Source of the DNA: Andrena cerasifolii
Taxonomy: Eukaryota; Arthropoda; Insecta; Hymenoptera; Andrenidae
Length of the DNA stretch: 64,000 nt
Assembly (NCBI RefSeq): GCF_050908995.1
Contig: NC_135119.1
Span: 20,985,001 to 21,049,000 of the forward strand
Direction: 5' to 3'
The position numbers were made by a program, and so were the translations under genes. Of this stretch, positions 23,443 through 36,019 are shown piece after piece (the first letter of the stretch is position 1; every line of letters begins with the position of its first letter). The notes below the pieces were generated by a model, which had not been told where the DNA came from, did no database searches, and saw only the letters and a list, made by a program, of their open reading frames with translations.

Positions 23443-25896
23443 TATATTCCAGGAAATAGAATGAAATAGGGGTTATTAATTGTTGTTAGTTTATGTTTGA
23501 AGAATAAGTAACTGCGATTTACGTAAGTTTAAGGTGCACGGTGTCGCATTTCGCCAAGTGTTACTTTTAATTTTGCGGTGGAAACAGCGAATCTAGAGTT
23601 TCCAGACGTAATAAGAGAAATTAGAATCTCTCGAGATGCGTCGATCTGCTGGAGGCGAGAGGAATGCTTTACTTCCACGTCTTTCCCAATCATTTTCGCC
23701 CCATCTTCCTGAAACTTTCTGCAGAAAAACGGGAGGTGAGAACATGGGGAATTCGACGACGAGCAGAGACGAGCCAATATCGGTTGCCTGGTTCTGACGT
23801 GCGCTACTAGCATCTGCAAAACTTGCCGCGAAGAAAGTGCGAAAGTATTGAGAGAACTAAAAGCTTGCTCGAGTGTTCGAGTAATTTCCACGTTGGCTCG
23901 CGAGTTCTCGAAATTCTGCCTCGATTAAAAAGGAGTTCGTTGAATTTTACTTGTTACAGGACTGTCACATGCAATGAAACATTAACGTTGTAAACGTTGA
24001 GCTGTTTAAAGTATTTTGATTACACGAGAATGTACGTTTAACTGTAACTCTAATTGGCCCTAATTACGCAGAGACTTACCAACCCTCAACGACATAAAGC
24101 TAAGTAAATTTAGTTTGAAGATTTTAATTTTTAAAGAAAAGTAGCTTCATTTGTATTGAGTATATTTTATTTCTTGTTATTGTTTTACAATGTTTTTTAC
24201 TGGGTTATTTAATGGTGAGTAGTATAATTAATATTATTTTAAATTTTCCGTAGCTTTTGTTTTTAAGCCTAATTTTAAGTGGGACTATGACTTGGTAGTT
24301 TTAATAATTGTATAATGTTAGAGTTGTTCTATGCGTTGGTAAATTTTTGCAAAATAAAGATCACAAAATTATGAGATCCATTTAACTAATATTTTTGTCA
24401 TTTTGAGGGGTGGTAGCTTTCTGCACAACTAGACCCAATTGTAAGTTCCTTCTTATGGCGAGTTTCAGACTATCAATACAGATTTTTAAGTGAGAACGTA
24501 TTTTTGATTTAAGAAATCAGTTCAGAAATCTAAAAATCTGTTTTCTCAATCTGAAGTCTTACATTCTCGTAGACTTGTTATCGTTATAATTATTATACGT
24601 AGAATGTGGACTTGTATTTTAAGTAATTAAACTAAGAAATATAAAGTCAAGAGGAAATATTGTAGAATAATATTCAGGGATAACTTACACTTGAAATACC
24701 GCAAACATAATAACGAGTCGCCTTCATTCAAATCGACATTCACATTTGGCAAAATCACAGTCAAATTTTGGAACGGAGATATACGAAAAGGAATAAACTT
24801 AATCGATTCTCAGGCGAACTGCTAATTGCAAGAAGCTAGGGGAAGTCGTTAAAGAGAAAGGGAGTAATAAAGGGAAAAAATTTAGCTTGGTTAGAGAACA
24901 GGGGCCCGCGAGGCACACACAGGAGGACGTAGAAGAAAGGGCCACTCACGGAGTTGTATAGTCACCTGTTGGTGGCATGTCGCGAAACTTCACAGAAGAA
25001 CTCGCGTTAGGCGTTGTGCGTGATAATTAAATTTCGTAGAGTGGCAAAGACGCTGTCCTCTTCCCTTTCCTTCTACGTCTTTAAAGAAAATTGCCAGACA
25101 AATGTGATTACTCGCGCAGTCGTAATTACTACACGATATTATAAAAGTCGATTATTATCATTTATGAATAATAAATAATTTCATTCTGTGCTTGTTGTTC
25201 ACTGTTAAAGTTTCTAAAACTTTTGGACTTGACATCTGTCTGTTTCACCTAATTAAGAATAATATGATATCCACAAAGTTTATCTTTTGTAACTTTTATC
25301 TTGTGTTTAGAAACATCGCGATCACGATTAGAAAACTAAAAATTGCAAAGATATATCGTTTATGTTGAAGAAGAAATTTTTGTACGAATTATTGAGATGG
25401 CGACTCTACCGATTAATATTGTCTGCTGAATATTCTGTGGGAACTGTGCAGAAAATAACTACGCAAGAAGCATGTTGGAAATGATCGTGATACATAATTA
25501 AAAAAAATTCTATTTACATTACAGAAACATGCTTCGAATTCTTTTTCCCATATTAATGGGAAAAAAGAATTGGAGCATGTTTGTTCCAGAAAGTTCAGCA
25601 ACTTCCCTCAGAGAGGATACAGCAGGAGCTCGTGGAATTTTTAAAAGTTCGCGCGGTGGAAAGAGTTAATTATAATTGAAATGCTTAAGCAGGGTTTATT
25701 ATAATTAAAGCTCGACGTCTTTGCGTTGTTTTACATTTCATCTGGGCAGTGCGCTTCGTTCGTTATTAAAAAGAGCATTCCGCGGGAAAGTGAACGAGCG
25801 GGCAGCAGGCTAGTGATATTCCTGAACGCGCAGAAGGAAAAGTTTTCCAAATTTTTATGATCCAAGTGCTTCGGGCGTTCGTGCCTTAAAATAAAA
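23443..25896. other. Non-coding stretch, nothing recognised
   Basis: AT-rich with a modestly GC-rich patch at 23560-23930. The 120-codon minus-strand frame at 23529-23891 has no recognisable domain. Confidence 0.45.
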
Positions 25897-25931
25897 CGTT
25901 TACTTGATTGTAACGAACAATCAAGTAAAGC
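25897..25931. other. Perfect short hairpin
   Basis: TTTACTTGATTG (25899-25910) and CAATCAAGTAAA (25918-25929) are exact reverse complements around a 7-nt loop, TAACGAA, with a CG/CG pairing at the base. The stem is too short for a typical microRNA precursor. It could be a terminator-like or protein-binding inverted repeat, or chance. Confidence 0.4.
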
Positions 25932-26447
25932 GCACATGCAATCTTGCACGGCACAGAAATTGTCATAAATTATTATTCGTCAGGAATGTGATATTGCTCA
26001 TCACTTCGCACTTGGTTCATTAGTATCAGCGTGTCGTTCCCATAATTATCAAGCCGTACGAGCGATGGCAAATGAGCAATGAATATGAAGAACCGTATTC
26101 TCGGTGGCAAGTGTACTTTAATAGCCCGTTATCATTCCTCGACATTAACTGTCAACGTAATAATTGAACGGTTCCGTCTGTGCTAAATTTCAGTTGATAG
26201 TTTGAGTGTTTTTACAATGTTTACACAAACTTTGTAAAAACCTTATCAAAAGTTTGTTGTATACAAATTATTTCATTACGGAAATAACGCGAAGAGAGTT
26301 TCTTACACAGCCCCAGATGTACCCGAGATTTTCAGAAGGGAAACTAAACACTTCGAGATCTGACGACACGTTACTATTGTCGTTGGAAGATAATATAAAT
26401 ACTTCGATTCGGATTGCTAGAAATGTTATAACACTACACAGAGTATA
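25932..26447. other. AT-rich non-coding stretch
   Basis: Nothing was recognised. The 88-codon frame at 26206-26472 runs into the following transposon and has no domain. Confidence 0.45.
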
Positions 26448-26449
26448 TA

Positions 26450-27476
26450 GGGGAGAGCTGGGACAAAAGTAACACTTTTTACATTTGGCCTAGCTTACAA
26501 TTATCTTTTATAGATATAAAAATGAAAAATGTGCCTTAAGATACTATGTTTCTTGGTCTATCATTTGAGCCCACATTCAGCCTGAAGTGATAAGTAGTTA
26601 AAAAGTTATGGCAGTTTTCCTGAGTGACTGTCATTGTTACTTTTGTCCTGCAGGGGTAGGACGAAAATAACACTAATTATTTTGAGGAGAATTAAGTAAA
26701 AACACTTCGTCCAACGCAAAATAGGATTTTTTATTATAAAAAAAGATAGAAAGAAACATTTAAATAAATATATTTTAAGTGACGATAAAAACAAATAAAT
26801 TTTAAATAAGGAAAGGTGGAAAGCATAACCAGCTTCGAACATTTTTTTATATTGTGTATTTAGTTAAATGATAGGTATTAAATATCACCTAATCCGAATT
26901 AAAATTATGACATACGTAGTGAAGATCACCCATGCTGCAGTCTTCGTGGGTCTAACCCTTAAATTCTAGACATTTGGGATGATTCTCTCTCGAACAGCTT
27001 TCACTGAAAGGGTCCAGTCAAACCAGTCATAGACAATCATTATCATCTGAAAAATTCCTATCCTGTATGCTATTTTGCTCGCCCATGTAACATGTTACTT
27101 TTGTCCCCAGCCATGTTTTTCAGAATAGAACTGTTATAACATACAAACTATACAAGACTTGTTAAAATCAAATACAGGAACTTATAAAGACATTGTCTAA
27201 GAACGCTCTAGCAAATAATTGGTTTAATATCTATAGTTTAATTATAAATATTAATAAAAAAAAACAAAATAGGAGAAACTTACCTAAATGATCTAAATAA
27301 CAAGTTTAGCTCGCCCAGGGTATACGATTCGTGTCACTACTCAGCGTCACTCGGTACAATAAAAGAGACACTATACACATGTAACTGTGTATAGCAAACG
27401 TTTTGGAAATGTTTGTGGAAGGGGGCAGAAGGCGTGTTACTTTCATGACGTCGTTATGTTTGTCCCCGCTCTCCCG
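26450..27476. mobile_element. TA-flanked TIR element, about 1.03 kb, non-coding
   Basis: The left end GGGGAGAGCTGGGACAAAAG and the right end on the minus strand CGGGAGAGCGGGGACAAACA are inverted copies next to TA (26448-26449 and 27477-27478). The motif GTTACTTTTGTCC, or its complement, recurs inside at about 26636, 26658 and 27092, close to both ends, as subterminal repeats do. No transposase coding remnant was recognised, so this is a non-autonomous or gutted copy. Confidence 0.75.
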
Positions 27477-27478
27477 TA

Positions 27479-29268
27479 CATATACAGAAGATTAAGTACA
27501 AGTCATACTGTACAAATGGAGACACCAAAATTGATCACTACTTAATTATAATATACGGATGGAAAGAACAAATTAAATAGACGACCCCGAGAAAACTGCC
27601 CGTTTAGAAATTAAAATATGCATATAAATACAGTTGTATACCTATTTGAAAAAGTTTCGCAACAGTAACAAACATGCTATTCAGTTATTCACGTTCCACT
27701 TTCCCGAACCTACTTTCATCAGAAAGTCGATGGCGAACAAAACGGTGTCAATCTCTCCGACGCAAAGTGACGGATAAATCGAAAACGCCGATCCGTCGAG
27801 TCGACCGAAAACAGGCGAAGTTAAAGAGTATTCCGCGACGGCGTTGATCATTATTCTAGAGATAAATACGAGGCTCGCAGCGTCGCGTTACTCTATCCGC
27901 AGACCACAACAAAAGCAATTACATATTGGTGCGCGTATGAATGGACAATGGCCGCGCATAATGAACATATTGCGCCGGCATCAGCGTACCATGAGATTCG
28001 CTGAGCCACATCGAGTACATGCCGCATTTATGCGGATTCGTGGACAATTTGACTGGAAACCAATTCCGTCCTGCTGGACGTACACTTTCATAATTGCGCG
28101 ATTCCAGCTGCAAATGTTATATCGCCGCTGTCAAACGTTGCCCCTGCCGTCTGTCGCTCTTTAACCACCGGCAGATCGGAGGAATAACGAGCACGAACTC
28201 TTCTGGGGGCGGAATCACGATTTCATTGACACAGGGAAACGGGATTTTAGGAAGTAACGGAGAACAATGGGCCCAATCGCCGTAGAAATTCGAACGCAAA
28301 CGATGACATAAATGATGACTTCGTTAGTGATATGTGCGTGGCTGCTTCCAATGTAGGGTGTTTGTTTTTATTAGAAACAGTTCGCAGGGAATGTAATAAC
28401 GACGCCAGCGTAATATTTTTATTAATTTCGATGCCGCAAAAATGGCTTTTGTATCGTACAGGGAAAAAATATTTTATGCTTCGTTGAATAAAAGTGTAAC
28501 TCAAAAATTTAAAATGGACTTGCTGGAAAATTTGTGCAGCTTTCTGAAATTGTTTATATTCAGAGTGATTACTTTAAATCTTTTATGATTAGGCAAGGAA
28601 TTAAAATTCGTGCTCCAATTTATCAGTGCATTAATCGATCGGACATATAGTTGCTGAGTGGTATGTTTATTAAATGGAGGACTTTTGGAAATGGGAAATA
28701 ATATAGCGGAGTAATTTGAAAACTTAGTATTTCGTCGCATCCGAAGTATTACGAATATGTACTTTCATTTTCGCAATGTTTGGTAATCTCAAAGTGATGC
28801 ATTAATCCGCGTGGAAGGTTACAGAAACCTGTAGTGGTTGCAGCCGTATCGGTTCGGACGCACGTCTGACCATAGACGCTCTCCTTTCCCTTGCTGTTGT
28901 GCACGCGTAGCGTGTTTCTCGGCGCGCTAGTAGTACGGATCAAGCATATCTCTTCCATCTGCATACACGTATCGCTTAAATACAGCGATGTGATTACAAC
29001 AAGCATTTTAGTTTTGATTTTGACTTTATAATTAATTAGTGTGGTATTAATCGTTATGGTTATCGATTGAAATGCCATACGATTTCTTCAAATCGATCTA
29101 ATTATTTTTGACAGAAATATTTCAGATTAACTTCTTTGACAGTTTATAATTTTGTATTAACTTTGTTGAAGAACACTGCAATTTTTTATCGAAAACAATT
29201 TGAATGCGATTTTTTTCTTAGTTCGAAAGATTTTCTTTACCATACTCCCGACAATTATAATCCTACTA
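27479..29268. other. Non-coding stretch, nothing recognised
   Basis: Mixed composition. Frames at 27844-28164 (plus) and 28749-29078 (minus) show no domain, and no RNA gene or inverted-repeat element was seen. Confidence 0.45.
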
Positions 29269-29577
29269 TCCTACTAATATTATAAATGCGAAAGTGTGTT
29301 TGGATGTTTGTTACTCAATCACGTCGCAACTACGCAACGGATCTTTCTGAAATTTGGTATACATGTAGTCTAGGACCGGGAATAACATACTGGTTACTTT
29401 TTATCCCGATTTTTTTAACCAATCTGGACCAAATATTGCGTAATTACTCTTTAAACCCTGTGGAGCATATAGGCTACCATGAAATCTGGACATCCCTCCT
29501 CTTCCCCCTATTTCACCCCCTTTGATACTATGTGGTAATCAAAGTTTTACCGGGCAACGCCGGGTACTTTAAGCTAG
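29269..29577 (+). mobile_element. Helitron-like non-autonomous element, 309 bp
   Basis: It begins TCCTACTAATATTATAAATG and ends CTAG, lies between A (29268) and T (29578), and has a GC-rich short hairpin (ACCGGGCAACGCCGGGT, with a bulge, 29549-29565) ten to thirteen bases before the 3' end. These are the hallmarks of Helitrons: 5' TC, 3' CTRR, a subterminal hairpin and insertion between A and T. The body, with a passage of the ACGGATCTTTCTGAAATTTG type, is familiar from small arthropod Helitron-like repeats. The 8 bases before the start (TCCTACTA, 29261-29268) duplicate its first 8 bases. No Rep/helicase is encoded. Confidence 0.75.
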
Positions 29578-29605
29578 TAACTAAATTATTTGTAGCACTA
29601 CATCC

Positions 29606-29640
29606 TAATACTGATTATTTTCTGTTGCAGGTAAGAAACT
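29606..29640 (+). promoter_or_regulatory. Candidate recursive splice (ratchet) site
   Basis: A pyrimidine-rich run ending TTTTCTGTTGCAG is joined directly to GTAAGA at 29630/29631, which places a 3' splice site and a 5' splice site back to back with no exon between. This is the form used for recursive splicing in very long insect introns. It fits a window without exons but requires a plus-strand host gene, which is not visible here. A chance match cannot be excluded. Confidence 0.35.
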
Positions 29641-30060
29641 CTTGTAATTAGTTTATCATCTTCCATGGAAAGCATGCAAAAGTAAAAAATGCGGAATCCA
29701 AGATTCGTCTTACTACAAAGTAAGTGCATTCAGGAAACGTTACTATCGGACAAATGATTATTCCTTTTATCTTTTATCCATCATTTAAATCAAAGATCAC
29801 GCACAAATACACGCGAGCTCGTTAATCGCATTACTCAAATGACATATAATTCCACTAAAAAACAAAAGGCGAGAAAATTATTAATTCGGAACACAATGCT
29901 GCTTCGAGACTAGCAAACTGTCTTCCGAATCTTCGCCCCTTGAGACCACCTAAGTTCCCAACCACACAATCCCCCGTATCTTGATATCCCAAGGAAGTGC
30001 TCCAGCACACTGTTCCCCGTAGCTCATCCTTCACAAAGATACAAGAAACTTCTGCTCCAA
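29641..30060. other. AT-rich non-coding stretch
   Basis: Nothing was recognised. Confidence 0.45.
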
Positions 30061-31600
30061 GTCACCCGCGCGGAGAAGTTCACCGTTGAATACGCTGGCC
30101 AGCTTATTCATTTTTCATCATCCCGCATTTTCAAGCGTTCGAGCATCCCCCTTATCACTCGGCTCTCGCTGCTTCACTCCACAGTCAATCAGCGAAGCCG
30201 TAACATCTCGGCCCCCTTTCTCGCGGCATCGTTCAGCCGTCGAATCGGTGTATCGAATCGCGAGTTCCCATTCACCCCGGGCCATGCTTTCCTGCGGGCA
30301 TGGCGGACGAGGCAGCGTCAGACATTTTTATCTACCGGCGGCCAGCAAACGGACCCGTTCGCCGCTTATCTGAATCAAGCGTCTGGCCGTTAACGCGCTC
30401 CTCGGTGGCGCGATCGCTTCCGTGGCATCTCGCCGATGGATCGGCCGCATAAGCTATAAAGCATCCAGATAAATCTCGGCAAAGACACCGAGGGGGAAAA
30501 AGTGGAGGCTGGCCGGCAAAAATCGCCGCGAAAAAGAAAGAGGGTGTTGTCTGTGAGAGAGGGGAGGGCTGAGGGTCGAAGCTTACAACGAGCGTAGCCA
30601 AGAAGAGGATGGTTGAGGAAAGGGGTAGAGGGTTGGAATAAGGGGAATAAGAGAGGGGGTGAACGGAAGAAGGAAGAGGGAATCCCCGAGGTTGCCGCGA
30701 CTTGTCAATTCCGCAGATCTCTTTGCTGGGACGAAGCTTTCGAAGTTGGTCTTGTTTAGTCGGGGGGCAAAGAGAGGGATGCACCCGGCTGCAATAGCGA
30801 TAGTATCGGTAGAGGAGCGTATAGAACGGTGGAAAGAAACGTCAGGGAGCAAGGGGGTGGGGGCGGGGTTGGTGTGATATAGATTGCAGATAGCCACAGA
30901 CGAAAGGAGAAGAGGAACTCCCCGGCAAGGAAACCACAATAAATCTATCGACGGGACACTCCTATGGCTCCCAGGAATAGAGAGGATTCTGGCTATCTTA
31001 CATCTATTGTAAGGATCAGGATGGTGCCGCTGGCCGCGGCCATCGCCATTGTGAACACGATCCTTAATTCCATCGAAAACTTATCACGACTGAAGAGAAA
31101 GAGTCGCGGGGAGAGCGTATATAGGCTGAACTGGATAAAGTACGTGACAGCCCTAAAGGCTATTTCTGCTTTCAGGGAGGGTCGTTCCGTTTAATCAGAT
31201 CGCGAAATTTCGACTCACTTCGCCGGGAATCTTCGAGCCGGGATCTCCCTCTTGCTCTCACTTACCGCTCCCTCTTTTGGACATCTTTCTGATGGTAATG
31301 AGGGAATTTGTTTCCTTGGGGGAGTTCCGAGTAAAAGTTCGAAACCGCTCCGAGGGATGGACGTCGGGGCTTTTTCCTTCGATGGCGTGATAAATGATTG
31401 AAATGACGAGTCTGTTTGGATTTTTTGCACGGTGTGGAATTGTTTTATGGATCGAGGGTGGGAAAATGTGGATTGTGGGAGGAAGAAAATTTGAGGGTTT
31501 GAATTTAAAAATTTTCGTATTTGAACGAAGATATTTGTGTGATAAGCCTCCAGCTTCTCGTGGCAGGTGGAGGTCACAGAGCAAGTTCGTGTAGGTCATG
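30060..31600. other. GC-rich island with purine-rich strand
   Basis: GC-rich at 30060-30960. Positions 30510-30910 are heavily purine-biased on the plus strand (GAGAGGGGAGGG and similar runs). Long frames on both strands (30332-30784 and 30583-30939 minus, 31215-31577 minus) overlap one another and consist of low-complexity Pro/Ser/Leu or Arg/Gly translations. No gene is supported. Confidence 0.4.
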
Positions 31601-33330
31601 TTCAGTTAGAAAATGCTTCCACTTTTTTATAATTTCTTTTGATAATTAAAATATTGCTCTTCAACGAACGAGGATGTAATTTTAATTCTTTCTGTTATTT
31701 TTATATGGAATAAAATTGCAACTTTCTTTATCGTGTCTGTACATCTCAAAATTATAAAATTTGGAACAATCTACCAATTAGGTATATGCATAATAAGTTT
31801 TTACATATTTCATATTAGCAGAAGTGTCTTACACCCTCCATCTTAATTTGTTTTAAAAACCATGAAGTCAAGCTAGTGTGTCCACTGAATATTTCACTAC
31901 AGTTTTAACTTGACTTCTTGAATCCCCATGAACAATTTATGTAGATAACTAATAACGAACAACGAACAGTAATGTCACCGATAAAAGATTATCCATTTTA
32001 CGCCGAACTTCCAGCTACTCGTTGATTCTACATTTTCTGCTATCATGTTCCCAGCAGTTTGTACTATAGATACTTTGGAGCAGGCTAGTTTCCAACGTTG
32101 CTTTGCATGATATATGGTAGAAGTTATCAGAAGTCTGGATATTGGAATTTTAATATACGTTACAATCGACCAACCCCGTTCCACCGTCGCGACTATACCA
32201 TCGAAAGCCTCATTTCCATCGCTACTACAGTCTAGCTTCACGATCTTTCAGGCCATATCCATACGTTCAGACTAACCTCACGCTCCACTGTTGAAACTTT
32301 ACACGTTCACATGGATAATAAACTTAAACTACCCCTCGCTAACACCGCATCACAGTAGGTAGATGGGTACGTTTAAAAATAATCCACACCGTTATTCATC
32401 AACAAATCATCAACTACACTTACCTCGGGCACAATTAAGTTGCAGAATATTCCATCCCAAAACCCTCCGACCCCTTTGTCTAATGACAATCCCACTTCGT
32501 TCGCAATCTCAATAATTTATGAACATCGTAGCCCACGGATAGCAAGAAGGATAAACAACCGTCTATTAATTTCAATCTTACTGCCTTTTACACTAAAATC
32601 GTGGCTCTCCATCTTGCGTCGTATCCACCTACGTAAATAAGCAAAGTTCAGTCTCTGAAATATCGTTGACGTTCACTCACCAACTACTTAGCGTACAGCG
32701 ATCTTAAACAAGACGAAAGACGCCTCAGCAACGGTCGTTTTTGGCAGCGAGGAACGCACGGGGTTCCCATATTGCTGCATTCGCCGTGGCTGTTACCAGG
32801 CGACCGTCGCGGCCCGCAACAATGGGACGCCATTAATCCAGCAAGTCTTTCGTTCGAACGCGACTCAGCCTGGGCGTGGATAAGTCCTTTGCTAAGCAGT
32901 TTTCAACTGTTCCGCAACGTTCGCCAGGGTCACCGGGATTTATGGCTGATTTTACGAAACAGGCGCGAGAGGGCGAACGATAAAGAGTCGGGGGGTGGAG
33001 AGGGTTGGGGTGAGTTTCCGCCGCTCTATGGCACGCCATAAATATCGCCAGCTCCTGCTTTGTTGCCAGTTATACAACGGATATCCGGCATCTTTCGGGG
33101 ATCCTCGTACCTGGCCGTGTGCCGTTTGTTTGAATAATTAACATAAGATGAATCGGGCGGTAGAGCTGGGAGTAATTTGCTGAGGATGCTTAATTGGGAT
33201 AATAACTACAGGCGGACGAATGGGAGTGCAAAGGAAGGAGGTTCCATTTGCGTAGGTGGTCCTGTTTGGATATCGTTTGTTTTTAATGTTCATACTCAAA
33301 GGGAAATACGTCTACGGGGGTAGATTAGTC
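31600..33330. other. Non-coding stretch, nothing recognised
   Basis: AT-rich to 32700, then GC-rich to about 33130. An inverted AAGTCAAG/CTTGACTT pair occurs at 31864 and 31909, too short to call. The frames at 32772-33041 and 31975-32241 show no domain. Confidence 0.45.
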
Positions 33331-34205
33331 TTCCTTCTCGAGAATGCTTTCTCGAGAATTTCTCGAGAAATTTTATAATTGCTTATTTCTTATTTCTCGA
33401 GAAATACTATAATTTCTCGAGAAACTTAAGTCTAGGAAAAGTATTATAAATCTCATTTATTTTCGTAAATGAATGTAATGCTAGTTAATCGCGAACGTAT
33501 AAACACATCTACAATTTATAATACATCTTATTAATAACATTAGAACCTATATGAATTCCAATAGAAAATCACAGTACAGAAGATTCGATATTATTAACTG
33601 CTCTGAAGGTGCTCTTAAATTCTTATTTAAAAATTTAGAAAAATTGTATACTGAATTAAGTACCTAATGAGTTTCTTGTGGCTATTAAAGAAGAAATATT
33701 GAAAAGAGGAGATAAGACTATTGTACCCCGTATAAATTTTTGCACGATCCAGAATTTCTACCAAAAAGGTCGAAAGACGCATTTTTTCATTTAACAGCCA
33801 ATATAGATATTTCTAAAACGTCAAAATATAACAGTAACAGATTTTCCTACAAAAAAATAGATTCGCTGACGCTACATTAGACGCATTGTGCTATTTAAAA
33901 ATAAATTTTAAAACCAAAAAGTAATGTTTCGCTTTGTACAAATTTTGTATTAAATAAATAAATTTACCAATTATATTTAATACCAATTTTTTCATTTACA
34001 CAAGTTTTGTATAAATTAGACAGGAATAATCATTTAGTTAAAGTTTTCTAGTGTTTTTGATAAAAATTATCAACATTATTCCAAAAATATAATTTTTGCA
34101 ATATTTTCTTCAATTTCTTGAAAATTCTCGAGAATTCTCAAGAAATATGATCTCATTTCTGATTTCTCGAGAAACAAAAAATATCGAGAAATCAGGAAAA
34201 CTAGG
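33331..34205. repeat. Region bounded by clusters of TTTCTCGAGAAA palindromes
   Basis: CTCGAG, usually within TTCTCGAGAA, occurs at 33337, 33351, 33362, 33396 and 33416, then not again until 34127 and 34166, with a decayed TATCGAGAA at 34182. The two clusters face each other across about 700 bp of AT-rich DNA and could be subterminal repeats of one old transposon. The outer ends do not align well enough to define termini. Confidence 0.45.
33551..33850 (+). pseudogene. Possible hAT transposase remnant, frame-broken
   Basis: Three consecutive frame pieces read in the order expected of the middle of hAT transposases: a helix-rich segment ending LEKLYTELST (to about 33664), a segment AIKEEILKRGDKTIVPRI (about 33677-33730), and, after a frame change, KFLHDPEFLPKRSKDAFF, recalling the conserved LDPRFK region. 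The match is by eye and weak; the key residues DPRFK are not intact. It may be chance in AT-rich DNA. Confidence 0.22.
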
Positions 34206-35523
34206 GCAGATAGGATAATTGCATCAATTACACTTTGCTGGTTCAAGATGTAGATACTCCGTTCCCGAAGGTCACCCTCCAATCACCAATAATTGATGCA
34301 AACAATTCAGCGACGTTTTACGAAGGCTCGAATAAGAGCTTTTAATGTTGCTGTTTTTTTAATAATAAGAAACTAAGCGTGGGAGTAACTTCAACCGCCC
34401 GTTGGCGATTCGATGTTTAAAAGGTGTTGGATATTAAATAGTTTCGAAGGGACACTCTCCAGGTGTTAAAAAGTTTCCTGAATCGCCGAGAGTGTTCGTT
34501 CGATTACAAATTTTAATAAAGCAGAGTCCACCGTGTGCGGTCGAATATCGACTACGGTCGTCACTGCGCTGTCAGGGGAGTATCGGAAAGGGAGAAGTCC
34601 TTGGAGCGGTTGCGTTTCCGAACACCGCGGGGGAGCTTTTCTATTTATCGAAAAGGAGGGCGGTTTATTTCGGCTATAAATCAATTGTCCATGCATGCGA
34701 TGCATCAGAATGGCTCGATATGCATTCGGTATGCATAAAACGGTCCGGGCCAGCTCTCGGGCGTCCCAAACCCTATTTCCACCGGCGCGGCACACCTCTT
34801 CCACTCTCTTCCGTTCCCTCCTTCCAACCCCCTCCAGCCCTGTTATATATTGCGACTGGTGTATGACGCCAGGGGAGCGTCGCGGTCGTGCAAACCGCCG
34901 CACAATGTAGCCGTGCTATTCCGTCTTCCGCTGCGAGGGTTTTTACTTCGGCGAACGCCTTGTCGCGCGAGTTAAGGGACCTCACAGCCGTCCCAATTCT
35001 GATTCCTCGGATTTTCACCGGAAATGACGACGTTAACGGCGAATAAAGCCCCGAGTAAACCTCAGAAGCGCACGGCAGTGCCGCGGTACACATTTTTGAT
35101 GGCTCGAAATGGCCGTGTTACCGTGAATGGCGTCACTGGTTGCGTTCTGTGTGTTGTTCGTTGGGGACACTTCGATGCAACGTCGACGCGTTGGGGTTGC
35201 ACGGTGGGTGAGAACATGGGGGGCGGTTATGATATAGCGACTGGTGAGATTGTCTTCAAAGTTTGATAAACTTATGGAGAAATTTGTCGTAGAAGTAATG
35301 TTCAGCTGGAACGTATTATATCTGTATAGAGGGGTTATGAAAGTCGGAAGATCATTTTTCTCACTTTCGGATGGACTCTGAATTTAATCTAAACGGAGAA
35401 GATATAGAGAAACGAGTTTCTTGACTATTTTGACGTTTCAATGCCAGTGGTTCATTCAGAGAACTCTGTGGCTATCAAACTCACAATATTCAATTAGAAA
35501 TTAATTTGTCGTAACTTTTATAT
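34206..35523. other. GC-rich stretch without recognisable gene
   Basis: Positions 34480-35240 are GC- and CpG-rich with at least five overlapping open frames on both strands, none with a domain. Positions 34690-34735 carry repeated ATGCAT/TGCATTC motifs. AT-rich on both sides. Confidence 0.45.
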
Positions 35524-35525
35524 TA

Positions 35526-36017
35526 GGGTGGAGCTTATTTTTGAACTGTAAAAATATGATCTTACCATCTCAATTTGTTCCTTTTTATAAAAAATAAAAT
35601 CGAGCAGAATATGGGCACAATTGATCTATATTTAGGGGTAGCTCAACGATGGTGAAATGTGCAATGAACATGGTAATTATATTTTAATTAAATTTTTTCA
35701 AATGCATTCATTTGTTCGTTCAGGAAAAAAGAAGCAGAGAAAAGATATCATTGTGTCCCATCTGACGTATAATTAAGCAAAACAATTAGTAGATTCTACC
35801 ATGAGAGCAGGAAACAGACACTGTACGATGTCTAAGCATCTGTGAACAATAAATTTAATATGCTAAATTTTCATAATTTCTGTAATCTTTCACTCACTTG
35901 AGCTACCCCTAAACATAAGAGTGTATTGCCCAAAGTTTTTATACAGTGTTTGTAAGAAACGAATCCGGGTGGTGAGATTTATAAAAAAATATCTAATTTT
36001 CTTTTTAAGCTCCACCC
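35526..36017. mobile_element. TA-flanked palindromic element, about 492 bp
   Basis: The ends GGGTGGAGCTTATTTTTGAA (left) and GGGTGGAGCTTAAAAAGAAA (right, minus strand) are inverted copies flanked by TA (35524-35525 and 36018-36019). A second, internal inverted pair, TTTAGGGGTAGCTCAA and its complement TGAGCTACCCCTAAA, lies about 110 bp inside each end, so the whole unit is a degenerate palindrome. No coding capacity. Confidence 0.75.
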
Positions 36018-36019
36018 TA

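Noticed and set aside
31864..31920. Inverted AAGTCAAG/CTTGACTT pair
   Set aside because: The match is about 8-10 bp, expected by chance in a window of this size.
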